Shown in pieces: positions 17,248 through 25,123 of a stretch of DNA of 64,000 bases; within the stretch, counting starts at the first letter, position 1; every line of letters begins with the position of its first letter. Both the position numbers and the translations under genes were made by a program. Origin of the DNA: GCA-2683135 sp964507445 (GTDB lineage: Bacteria; Planctomycetota; GCA-002687715). The notes under the pieces were generated by a model. The model was not told the origin of the DNA and ran no database searches. It saw nothing but the letters and a program-made list of their open reading frames with translations. The DNA is taken from the NCBI GenBank assembly GCA_964507445.1, contig CAZDQF010000006.1, positions 1 to 64,000 of the forward strand, written 5' to 3'.

Positions 17248-18048
17248 TCAAGGGACGGAGCGCCGCTGTTGGCGCCTTGTCAGACGTCTCCAGAGTCTGC
17301 GGATTTCAGGGGTTACGCGTTGGGTGTCGAGGGCTGCGAGGAGGAACCGGAGCCGGTCCGTGCGGGAGACGTGGGGGGTGCGGCGGTTGAGGGCGTCCAG
17401 ATCACGGAGACGACTGCGGCGACGGAACGGGTGACGGCGGGCTCACTCCAGGTCGATGGCGGCCACGGCAAGAGGGCTCGTGTGATGGTCGAGGAACAGG
17501 TGCTTGGGATAGAGGCTGCGGTATTCGAAGCCCAACTCCCAGAAGCGCCGGCAGAATCCGGAGACCGCGGCGATGATCCGGTCCCGTTCCTCACGGCAGG
17601 TCTGGGAATAGCCCTCCACCCAGGCGTCCAGAGGCTGGCCCGGAACCTCCCCCACCAGCAGCATGGCCCGCCGCTCGCCCCGGACGCGCGACGCGGTGAA
17701 GTGCAGGGGCGTCGGGGCGGACAGGCCCAGTCGGGAAAAACTCAGCAGCTGCTTGAACTCCCAACTCAGCGTGGGCTCGCAGGAGATGGGATGTCGCAGA
17801 GACCGGGTCAGGTGGTTGGCCTGTCGCTTGAGGTAGACCGTTCGGGGACCGTCATCGAAGTCCAGTGACAGCCGCGAAACGCCGCTCCACCCTCCCCGCC
17901 GTTGGTTCGGCTCCTCAACCCAGTCCGCTTCCAGCTCCCAGAGGGCGGTGAAGCTGCCCAGGCCGGCCCGCTCCAGGACCGACTCTAACCCGGCGGCGTA
18001 CCACGACGCTCTCAGCGGGTCCGCCTCCGAGCGGGCATGACGGAGCCC
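17248..18048 (-). pseudogene. WaaP/KdkA-like sugar kinase gene with in-frame TGA
   Basis: A continuous coding frame runs from about 18048 to TGA 17248, interrupted by TGA at 17443-17445. Before that stop the product reads RTVYLKRQANHLTR (nucleotide-binding Lys), AMLLVGEVPGQPL, and YRSLYPKHLFLD followed by VAAIDLE. This is the kinase core of the lipopolysaccharide heptose/Kdo kinase family (WaaP, KdkA). After the stop the frame continues with ARRHPFRRRSRLRDLDALNR and RTDRLRFLLAAL, the usual basic C-terminal helices. The TGA most simply arises from CGA (Arg) by one change. No ATG, GTG or TTG opens the N-terminal part, although an ATG at 18038 is in a different frame. The product would phosphorylate a lipid-A or core sugar at the inner membrane. 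It follows a LAB_N gene, which supports a lipid-A role. Confidence 0.65.
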
Positions 18049-18116
18049 TCACAGCGGCCGCAGATGGCCGGACGGACGGAGAGGACTGTCAGCGGGATGG
18101 ACACCACCGAGTCATC

Positions 18117-18740
18117 CTACCCCTGCCCCTGGGGCTGTCGATGGCACAGCCAGAGGCTGCGGCCGTAGAGCAAGGGTCCCGGGATCATCCCCGCGATGAA
18201 GACGGGCTCCCCCGTGCGCAGGGCGTAGCCCAGCAACAGCACGGAGCCGACGAAGGAGATCCAGAAGAACGCCGTCGGCAGGGTCGCCTCGTTGGACCGC
18301 TCCGCACACCACCACTGGACGGGGAACCGCACGGTCCAGAGAACGGTCCCCACGCCGCCGATGACCAGCCACGGCAGCGGTTGCGCCAGGTCCCAGTCCC
18401 GGAACGTGAGCAGCAACGCCACCGTCGCGACCCCCAGGGCCAGGGGCGTCACCATCCGCTCACCGAGAGGGCGGCGCGTGCGACGAAGCTGGAGATTGCG
18501 AGCGAACAAGAAGAAGTTCACCGCGGGGCCGGCCATGAAGAACGGATCATGCCGAACGAAGGCATAGGAGGCTGCGCAGGCGGAACCCACCAGGGACATC
18601 CACCAGAACGCCACGGGGACGACGATGCGTCCCGCGCGCTCCGACGCCAACCACTGGATCAGGAAGCGGCCGAAGTACAGCCCCTGGCCCGTCCAGCCCA
18701 CCACGTCCCACCAGCCGAGGTTCGTGAGGTAATCGCCCAT
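18117..18740 (-). CDS. Membrane protein with two LAB_N domains (lipid A-related)
   Basis: The 207-residue product consists of two copies of the LAB_N (lipid-A-disaccharide synthase N-terminal) domain. The first contains GQGLYFGRFLIQWLASE then VPVAFWWMSLVGS. The second contains GTVLWTVRFPVQWWCAE then LPTAFFWISFVGS. Six or so hydrophobic segments indicate an inner-membrane protein. Known LAB_N proteins are single-domain partners or extensions of lipid-A synthases. The tandem form is also seen in other bacteria. It lies about 70 bp upstream of the WaaP/KdkA-like kinase gene on the same strand, and both fit lipid-A or LPS modification. The exact reaction is unknown. Confidence 0.8.
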   Translation of the reverse strand: MGDYLTNLGWWDVVGWTGQGLYFGRFLIQWLASERAGRIVVPVAFWWMSLVGSACAASYAFVRHDPFFMAGPAVNFFLFARNLQLRRTRRPLGERMVTPLALGVATVALLLTFRDWDLAQPLPWLVIGGVGTVLWTVRFPVQWWCAERSNEATLPTAFFWISFVGSVLLLGYALRTGEPVFIAGMIPGPLLYGRSLWLCHRQPQGQG

Positions 18741-18778
18741 GAGAGAGCGGAGCTAACCCCGGAGAGAAGCCGACCCTG

Positions 18779-19045
18779 TCACTGGCCGTGGTAGGTGCAC
18801 CGGAACGCCAGCTTCCATTCGACGCCGTCTTCTGAAAGGTCCACCCTGGAATCCAACTGCCCAGGCCTTGAGTAGTCATCGGTCATCCGCACGTAAGGCT
18901 CCGGCCTCCACTTGGTGGGCTCCATGTGCTCCTCCCCTGCCCAGGTCCCCGCCAGCTTCTGGAGTCTCTCGTGCCCATTTGTGGGCTGCGGCAATTCCAC
19001 GAACGGCCCTCCTGTGGACGAACTCTCGAGGGCCCAGAGTATCAC
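18779..19045 (-). CDS. Short DUF1579-like protein, probably truncated
   Basis: The frame encodes at most 88 residues from a GTG at 19045. It contains ERLQKLAGTWAGEEHMEP and then RVDLSEDGVEWKLAFRCTYHG. The segment L-x-x-L-A-G-T-W-x-G-E-E is the start of DUF1579-type, lipocalin-like beta-barrel domains, which usually run to about 150-170 residues. The product stops about half-way, and the sequence beyond the stop in all frames does not continue the domain, so it looks truncated. The start codon is uncertain. Function is unknown. Confidence 0.5.
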   Translation of the reverse strand: MILWALESSSTGGPFVELPQPTNGHERLQKLAGTWAGEEHMEPTKWRPEPYVRMTDDYSRPGQLDSRVDLSEDGVEWKLAFRCTYHGQ

Positions 19046-19059
19046 CCCAACTTCAGGCG

Positions 19060-19089
19060 ACCGGGCCGTGAGGGACTCGGCCCGGTTTT
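19060..19089. terminator. Hairpin with flanking T run
   Basis: A perfect 9-bp inverted repeat (19060-19068 with 19078-19086) is followed on the plus strand by TTTT. On the minus strand it lies about 70 bp after the stop of the ECF sigma gene and before the DUF1579-like gene. It may end the sigma transcript and also block antisense transcription. Confidence 0.5.
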
Positions 19090-19160
19090 CCTGTCACCAG
19101 ATCCCATCAGCGGACACTCCCCCATCGGAGCACGGAATGGAACGTCACAGAGAGCAACCC

Positions 19161-19772
19161 TCAGCTATTCGGGAGTTCGTCGAGGACCGACGCACCCATG
19201 AAGGAACGCAGGCGCTGCAGCGCCCTCCGGTAGCGCACGGTCAACGTGTTCGGCGTGAGGCCGAGGATGGCCGCCGCCTCCCTGGCCGGGGCCTGCTCGA
19301 TGCCGCGCAGGAGCACGACATCCCGGTCCTCCGGGGAGAGGATCTGCAACGCCTGCTGGAGCCGATCATGGAGCTCGGTGCGCCCGGCCCGCGTGACGAT
19401 GCCCGCGGTGTCCGCCGGCAATTCGTGCGCCATCTCCGACGGCCGGACGTCGCTCCGCCGACTCCGAAGGTGCCGCTTGAGGACGTTTCGGTAGGTGTTC
19501 AGCAGCGTCGTGCTGAGGAAGCGGATCAGCGTCGGCGTCCCTTCGTCCTCCCTGATCGTGATCTCACTCAGCTTGGGGAGGGCCACCGCCCAGACGTCCT
19601 GGACCAGGTCCCCGGGGTCGCAGACGTGACGCAACCCGTCTCCGAGCCGGTAACGGGCCTGCGCCAACAGCACCGGGGTGAAGCGCTCGATCAACCAGGC
19701 CTGACTCGATTCGTCCCCGTCCCGCGCCCGGCGCACGTGGATCGAAGTCGTGTCGGCGCCGTTGTCGCTCAT
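19161..19772 (-). CDS. ECF-type RNA polymerase sigma factor
   Basis: The 203-residue protein is an intact ECF sigma factor. Region 2 lies at about residues 12-85 (ERFTPVLLAQARYRLGDGL then PGDLVQDVWAVALP). Region 4 lies at about residues 130-195 (LQILSPEDRDVVLLRGIE then AAAILGLTPNTLTVRYRRAL, the DNA-binding helix-turn-helix). The layout matches ECF factors that planctomycetes place beside Ser/Thr kinases. It diverges from the kinase gene at 19813 with only 40 bp between start codons, so the promoters overlap coding sequence or each other. No anti-sigma gene is adjacent. Regulation may run through the kinase, an inference from position. Confidence 0.9.
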   Translation of the reverse strand: MSDNGADTTSIHVRRARDGDESSQAWLIERFTPVLLAQARYRLGDGLRHVCDPGDLVQDVWAVALPKLSEITIREDEGTPTLIRFLSTTLLNTYRNVLKRHLRSRRSDVRPSEMAHELPADTAGIVTRAGRTELHDRLQQALQILSPEDRDVVLLRGIEQAPAREAAAILGLTPNTLTVRYRRALQRLRSFMGASVLDELPNS

Positions 19773-19812
19773 CCGTCAGAGTCTATGCGAAGGACGAAGA
19801 AGGAGCCCGCTC

Positions 19813-22800
19813 ATGACCAGCGAAGTTGACCCGACACCCACGCCATCAGAGCCCAACGTCGTCCTCGCCACCTTCCTCGCCCGCTTCGTCGCCGACGAAG
19901 AGGCCGGGGGCGCGCGCCCGGTCGACGATTATCAGGCCATGTTCCCCGGCTTCGAAGACGTGATCGCCCGCGAGTACACGGAGTTGATCGCCGGCAGCGA
20001 GCCACGGACCGCTCGCCCTGAGAACGCGGGCCCCGAACAGATCGGGCCCTATCGCCTCCTGCGAGAGTTGGGACGTGGCGGCCAGAGCGTCGTCTACCTG
20101 GCGGAGGATCCGCGCCTCCAACGCAAGGTCGCCCTCAAGGTGCTCCCCGCGACGCTGCTCGCGTCGGATCGTGCGAAAGAGCGGTTCCGTCGCGAGGCGG
20201 AGTTGGCGGCGAAGCTGGACCACCCTGGAATCTGCGTGGTCCTGGAACACGGCCAGCACGACGGGATGCCCTACATCGCCATGCGCTTGGTGGAGGGTGA
20301 GAGCCTCGCGGAGCACATCGCCACGGCCCAGGCCCGCTCCGATGAGAGCGAGGAGCTGACGTACCTGGACCTCTCCACGTCGCCGGACACGGACGAGAGC
20401 GACGAGCAGCAGCGGCCAGGGGATCGTTCGGCCCCTGGCCGCCGCGAGGTCATGAGGATCGCGCGGCTGCTCGAGCAGACCGCCAGGGCCCTGCACTCAG
20501 CCCACGAGCAGGGGCTGCTCCACCGCGACGTCAAGCCCGGCAACATCATGGTCACCCCTCAGGGAGACCCGGTGATCCTGGACTTCGGACTGGCCCGGGA
20601 TGAGTTCCGTGACGGGAAGTCCATCACCCTCAGCGGTGACCTCATGGGGACGCCCGCGTACATGTCGCCGGAACAGCTGCTGGCCCAGCGCATCCGGCTG
20701 GACCGCCGCAGCGACGTGTACTCCCTCGGCGTCACCGCCTACGAATGCCTGACCCTCACCCGGCCCTTCGACGCCCCCACCAGGGAGGCCATGTACCAAC
20801 GCATCCTCACCGGCGAGGTGCCGGATCCTCGGCGCCTGAACCCCGCCATCCCCCGTGACCTGCGGGTGATCCTCGAGAAGGCCATGGACAAGGACCGGGA
20901 GCGCCGCTATCCCACCGCGCTGGCCTTCGCCGAGGACCTGCGCCGCCTGGCCGCGTTCGAGCCCATCACCGCCCGCCCCGTGGGCCCCGGGCTGCGGCTT
21001 CGTCGCTGGGGGCGCCGGCATCCGGCCCTGGCCACCGCCGTCGCGCTGGTCTTCCTCTCTCTCGCCGGCGGGCTCCTCATCACCTGGAAGTTCATGAGCG
21101 AGGCCGAAGAACGGGTGGGGCAACTCAACGTCGCCGTCGGCAACGAAGCACAGGCCAGGTCCGAACTGGAGGTCGCCCTCGGCGAACGGGAACGGGCGCT
21201 GCGCCGCTCGGAGGCGCTGTGGCTGGTGGAGTTGGCGCGCCAGGAGCAGGACATCGACCCTGAGCGCAGCGTCGCGATGGCGGCGGCGGCGGCACAACGC
21301 TCCCCCGGCCCTCTGACTCGGGGGGCGCTGGCCTCCTCGTTGAAGAACCTTCCGCGCCGCGGCAGGGACCTGGGCCGGGGGGCGCCGTTCGCGGCGTTCA
21401 CCGCCGACGGCGGCTCCCTCGTGACCAAGGGCGGCGACGAGTTTCGACGGTACGACGTGGAAGACCGGAGCATCGCCGCATCGGGTAAGGCAGACGGGCT
21501 GAATCCCATGTACGTGGCCACGGACCCCCAGGGCGCTCGACTGGCTCTCCTGGGCGAGCACCGCATGCAGGTCTTCGACACGGAGTCGGGGGACGTGACG
21601 GCGGTGCTGAACGCCGGCGACTTCACCCTCCATCGGGCGGCGTTCTCCGGCGACGGCCGGCTCCTGGCGGTGGCCGGCGGCGTCAGCACCAACGAGAGAC
21701 AGGCGGGACGGGTGTGGCTCCTGGACCTGACCTCCGGGGAGCAGCGCGTCCTGCACGACATCGACCAGGATTGCTGGAGCGTGGACTTCGACCCCGACGG
21801 TCGGCGCATCGCCATCGGCTGCCGCCGTGGAGAGCTGCGGATCCTGGACCTCGAGGGCGAGGCCCTGTTCTCCAAGAGCCTCCGAGGCACGCTGGCCTGG
21901 CCCACCGTGGTCTTCTCGTCGGACGGTTCGCGGTTGTTCGAGTTGGTCCGCAACGGCTTCCGAGAGTGGACCATTGCCACCGGTGAGTCCCGCGAGATCC
22001 CCATGGACCCGAAGCGCACCCTGTTCCTCAACGGAGTGACATACGATCGATCGGCAGACCGGCGATTCATGATCGTGTGGGCGCAGGCCTGGCACAGCCT
22101 CAGCGGGCACATGACTGCGAACCTCCCGGCCTGGCTCTGGGACCTGGAGAAGGGCGCCGTCGTCCGCCAGTTCCCGGGCAAGATCTCCAGCGCCGCCATC
22201 AGCGCGGACGGCAGGTGGATCGCCACCATCGCAGGCGATGAATTGACCATGCACGACACCGCCGCCGAACACCCGGCCCCCGCATCGCAGTTCGGCCGCT
22301 TCCCCGACGCAGACTGGGTGAGCCTGGACGCGTCCGGGCGCCGCGTCGCGGTCGTGACGTCCGGCGAGCTCCAGATCCTCGACACCGCCGAACCCGACGC
22401 GGTACCGCGCCTCCCGGCGACCGTCTACGACTTCGCCCTGACCGCGGACGGCGAGTCCTTCATGGTCCACGACCAGCAGCGCGGGATCTCGATGCTGAAC
22501 GCCAGGACCCTGATGACCGAGCGGTCCCTTCCCCTCGGAGAAGAACCCCCCGGGACCATGATGTCCTCCGGCGCCACCCACTTCGATATGAACCCCGACG
22601 GGACCCGGGCCGTGGGCAAGATCGGGCTTCACCAGATCGGGTGGTTCGACCTGGAGAAGGGCGAGCTGCTCGCCACCCTCGACGGCGACGGCACCGAGAC
22701 CTGCCTGCTCACAGGCGGCGGCGCCACCATGCTCAAGACCCATGGGCAGCTTCCCGAGAAGGTGGTGGACACGCTTCTACTTGATCTGGTCAAGTCAGCT

Positions 22801-23625
22801 CTCCTGGGAAACAGCGAGATCAAGCCGGAGATCTTCAAGGCCCTGATCGACGAATCCGCCGTGGAGCTCGTGGAGTTGAAGACCGGCAAGACCATGGCCG
22901 TGATCCCATGGTCGTCTGTAGGCGAACCGATCCGAAGCCGCGACGGCATGAAGATCTTCATCCCCAAGCGTGAGGACGGAGAGCGGGTGGCCGTCGTGAT
23001 TCACGGAGGGTCGGGGAAGCTCCTGTTCGAAGTGAACAAGCCGACCATCTCCGCTGAGTTCAGTCCCGATGGCTCGAGGATCCTGCTGATGGCGTCACGT
23101 CTGAGGAAGGGGATGAGCGTCTCTATTGGAGATCATCCGCCGGAATTGGCAGACGCTGCGACGGGAAGTGAGCAGGGCACGTTGGAGACGGGCGGGGCGA
23201 TCGCTCGCGACGCTCGCTGGTCGCCGGACGGCAAGTACATCGCCCTGGCCTGCGATGACGGCCAGGTGCGGCTCTACGACACCGGGTCGCGAGCGTTGGT
23301 GGGCACCTTCACCGGGCATCAGGGTCCGGTCAGGAGCGTCGAGTTCAGCCCCGACGGATCATCCCTGGCGTCCACGGGGAAGGACGGCACCCTCAGGGTC
23401 TGGAGGGTGCGCGAACGCCGGGAGGTCCTGCGCCTTCACGCGGAGGCAGAGCCGGGCGAACGCGGGGTCTGGCAGGACGTCAGGTTCGCCGCAGGGGGCG
23501 CGGTCATCCTCGCGTTCGACCACCGGCACCGCCCGTTCGCGTTCCCGATGGACCCCATGGCCCGCGCCGCGGACATCGGGATCTCCCCGGTCTCCGAAGA
23601 AGCACTGAAGCGGCTGGGTATGTAG
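19813..23625 (+). CDS. Membrane Ser/Thr protein kinase with WD40-type sensor
   Basis: The 1270-residue product starts at ATG 19813, 7 nt after AAGGAG. The Hanks-type kinase domain covers about residues 78-385: glycine loop GRGGQSVVYLAED, Lys109 (VALKVL), HRDVKPGNIM with Asp239, DFG at 257-259 and GTPAYMSPEQ. An acidic insert of about 35 residues (about 173-208) separates the N and C lobes. One transmembrane helix at about 403-424 puts the C-terminal 840 residues outside the cytoplasm. These form beta-propeller blades, clearest at the end (SPDGKYIALACDDGQVRLYD and SPDGSSLASTGKDGTLRVW, WD40 type). It probably senses an extracytoplasmic cue and phosphorylates cytosolic targets, perhaps the divergent ECF sigma factor. 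Confidence 0.92.
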   Translation: MTSEVDPTPTPSEPNVVLATFLARFVADEEAGGARPVDDYQAMFPGFEDVIAREYTELIAGSEPRTARPENAGPEQIGPYRLLRELGRGGQSVVYLAEDPRLQRKVALKVLPATLLASDRAKERFRREAELAAKLDHPGICVVLEHGQHDGMPYIAMRLVEGESLAEHIATAQARSDESEELTYLDLSTSPDTDESDEQQRPGDRSAPGRREVMRIARLLEQTARALHSAHEQGLLHRDVKPGNIMVTPQGDPVILDFGLARDEFRDGKSITLSGDLMGTPAYMSPEQLLAQRIRLDRRSDVYSLGVTAYECLTLTRPFDAPTREAMYQRILTGEVPDPRRLNPAIPRDLRVILEKAMDKDRERRYPTALAFAEDLRRLAAFEPITARPVGPGLRLRRWGRRHPALATAVALVFLSLAGGLLITWKFMSEAEERVGQLNVAVGNEAQARSELEVALGERERALRRSEALWLVELARQEQDIDPERSVAMAAAAAQRSPGPLTRGALASSLKNLPRRGRDLGRGAPFAAFTADGGSLVTKGGDEFRRYDVEDRSIAASGKADGLNPMYVATDPQGARLALLGEHRMQVFDTESGDVTAVLNAGDFTLHRAAFSGDGRLLAVAGGVSTNERQAGRVWLLDLTSGEQRVLHDIDQDCWSVDFDPDGRRIAIGCRRGELRILDLEGEALFSKSLRGTLAWPTVVFSSDGSRLFELVRNGFREWTIATGESREIPMDPKRTLFLNGVTYDRSADRRFMIVWAQAWHSLSGHMTANLPAWLWDLEKGAVVRQFPGKISSAAISADGRWIATIAGDELTMHDTAAEHPAPASQFGRFPDADWVSLDASGRRVAVVTSGELQILDTAEPDAVPRLPATVYDFALTADGESFMVHDQQRGISMLNARTLMTERSLPLGEEPPGTMMSSGATHFDMNPDGTRAVGKIGLHQIGWFDLEKGELLATLDGDGTETCLLTGGGATMLKTHGQLPEKVVDTLLLDLVKSALLGNSEIKPEIFKALIDESAVELVELKTGKTMAVIPWSSVGEPIRSRDGMKIFIPKREDGERVAVVIHGGSGKLLFEVNKPTISAEFSPDGSRILLMASRLRKGMSVSIGDHPPELADAATGSEQGTLETGGAIARDARWSPDGKYIALACDDGQVRLYDTGSRALVGTFTGHQGPVRSVEFSPDGSSLASTGKDGTLRVWRVRERREVLRLHAEAEPGERGVWQDVRFAAGGAVILAFDHRHRPFAFPMDPMARAADIGISPVSEEALKRLGM

Positions 23626-23628
23626 GCA

Positions 23629-23663
23629 CGCCCTTCGCGGCCAGGTCGCCGGACGCGAGGGCG
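23629..23663. terminator. Hairpin between converging kinase gene and amidohydrolase operon
   Basis: CGCCCTTCGCG (23629-23639) pairs with CGCGAGGGCG (23654-23663), with one bulged base and a 14-nt loop. It lies in the 43-bp space between two converging stop codons and probably serves both strands. Confidence 0.5.
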
Positions 23664-23668
23664 AGTGT

Positions 23669-25123
23669 TCAGTTGCCGCCGTTGCCGCCGTTGCCGCCGT
23701 TGCCGCCAGCGTCCGGGACGGGCTGGAGTTCCTGCAGCTCGGGCCAGGGTCCCCAGGGCTTCCAGCCGGGCTTCAGTCCCTTGGACCGATCGGTCTGGAT
23801 GTGATTCCAGATGTCCACCTTGGACCGGTCGTAGGCGAGCCGGCCGTTGACGTACGCCAGATCCACGAACGAGCGATAGTCGAGGGGCTCCAGGTCCATG
23901 ACCAGGAGGTCGGCGTCCTTGCCGGCTTCCAAGCTCCCCACCCGATCATCCACGCCCAGGATGCGGGCGGCGGTGAGGGTGATGGACGACAGGGCCTCGG
24001 CCTCCCCGACGCCGCCCCGTACGGCGAAGCACGCCTCGTGGGGCAGGGCCATGAGGTCCCGACCGGCGAACAGGCGGGTGTTGACTCCCGTGCCCAGGGT
24101 CGTGGTGCCCCAGTTGACACCCGCACCGGAGAGGGTCGCGGGGGTGGTGATCTTCCAGCCGTGGGGCTGACGCTTGTGGCGGTCCGTGTAGGGACGGGTG
24201 GCGCGACCGCCCTTCCCTCGTGGAGTGATGAGCATGGTCACCGGTCGGCGTCCGATCTCCGCCGGCATGGTCCAGGCCTCCTCCCCGCCGTGGATCACCA
24301 GCGGGACCTTGAAGTCGTCGCACAGCTTGAGGCACCACTCCAGTTGGCGCCGTGAGTTGGCGCCGATGAAGAGTGGCAACTCCCGGTCCAGCACCCGGGC
24401 GAGGGCCTTGGTGAGATCGTCACCCTTGGGCTCCTTCGCGTCCTTCTTCTTCGCCGCCAGATCCTCCAGCCATGCCTTCCTGGCCTTTCGATACTCCACG
24501 GCCTTGGTGAGGGAGCTCCGCGTATCGGAGCGGGCCGAGGCGGTGTTCCCGAGGGTCATGTAGACGCCGGCGGGATCGCGCAATTCGAATCCCTTGATGG
24601 TGCCGCGGGTCAACTTGCCGATGACGCCTCCGTAGGTTCCCTTGGGGGACCCGCCGATGGCGCTGCCCATCCGGCCGAACCCCGGGAAGCTGGGCATGCC
24701 GCCGCCGGGAGGTTCGTGGGCGGTGGTGATGCCCGCCGCCAGGCAGAACAGCATGGTCTCGCCGAAGGGATCGAAGCGGTCCTTGGCCTTCTCCTTGAGG
24801 CTGCTGCCCCGGACACCGAGGGCGCCGCCGCCGGAGGCGGCCACGAACCCGGGGGCCACGTGCTTGCCGGTGACGTCGACGATGGTCGCTGACTTGGGCA
24901 CGCGCACTTCACTCCGCTGCCCCACATCGACGATCTTGTCGCCGCGGATCACGACCACGCCGTCCTTGATGGGCGCGGAGGCGACGGGCCACACCGTGGC
25001 GCCGACGAAAGCGGTCCACTGCTCACCCGCCTTGTCCTTGCCCTCGGAGCCCGGTTCCTTCTCGCCTGCCTGCCCCGGCAGGGCAGCTGCGAAGATGAGC
25101 AGTAGCGCCAGGGAACGTCTCAT
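23669..25123 (-). CDS. Secreted amidohydrolase-like protein lacking HxH (operon gene 8)
   Basis: The 484-residue last gene of an eight-gene operon overlaps the upstream stop by 4 nt (ATGA). It has a signal peptide (RRSLALLLIFAAALPGQAG). It follows the COG1228-type amidohydrolase pattern: an N-terminal beta sandwich (DGVVVIRGDKIVDVG), then PGFV, the linker KDAKEPKGDD, and a C-terminal DRVGSLEAGKDADLLVMD. At the first metal site PGF-x-x-H-x-H has become PGFVAASGGG. The later strand VPLVIHGGEEAWTM keeps one His. Catalysis of the usual kind is therefore unlikely; a binding or scaffold role is inferred. The protein ends in four GGN triplets, unusual for the family. The location is periplasmic or surface. 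Confidence 0.8.
   Translation of the reverse strand: MRRSLALLLIFAAALPGQAGEKEPGSEGKDKAGEQWTAFVGATVWPVASAPIKDGVVVIRGDKIVDVGQRSEVRVPKSATIVDVTGKHVAPGFVAASGGGALGVRGSSLKEKAKDRFDPFGETMLFCLAAGITTAHEPPGGGMPSFPGFGRMGSAIGGSPKGTYGGVIGKLTRGTIKGFELRDPAGVYMTLGNTASARSDTRSSLTKAVEYRKARKAWLEDLAAKKKDAKEPKGDDLTKALARVLDRELPLFIGANSRRQLEWCLKLCDDFKVPLVIHGGEEAWTMPAEIGRRPVTMLITPRGKGGRATRPYTDRHKRQPHGWKITTPATLSGAGVNWGTTTLGTGVNTRLFAGRDLMALPHEACFAVRGGVGEAEALSSITLTAARILGVDDRVGSLEAGKDADLLVMDLEPLDYRSFVDLAYVNGRLAYDRSKVDIWNHIQTDRSKGLKPGWKPWGPWPELQELQPVPDAGGNGGNGGNGGN
23672..23707 (-). repeat. 9-bp tandem repeat encoding (GGN)4
   Basis: Four perfect copies of a 9-bp unit directly before the stop codon encode the Gly-Gly-Asn tail of the last amidohydrolase-like protein. 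Such repeats can expand or contract by slippage. Confidence 0.85.

Noticed and set aside
20497..22743. A 748-codon reverse open frame opposite the Ser/Thr kinase
   Set aside because: It is antisense to an unambiguous kinase/WD40 gene and shows low-complexity Gly/Arg/Val composition without motifs.
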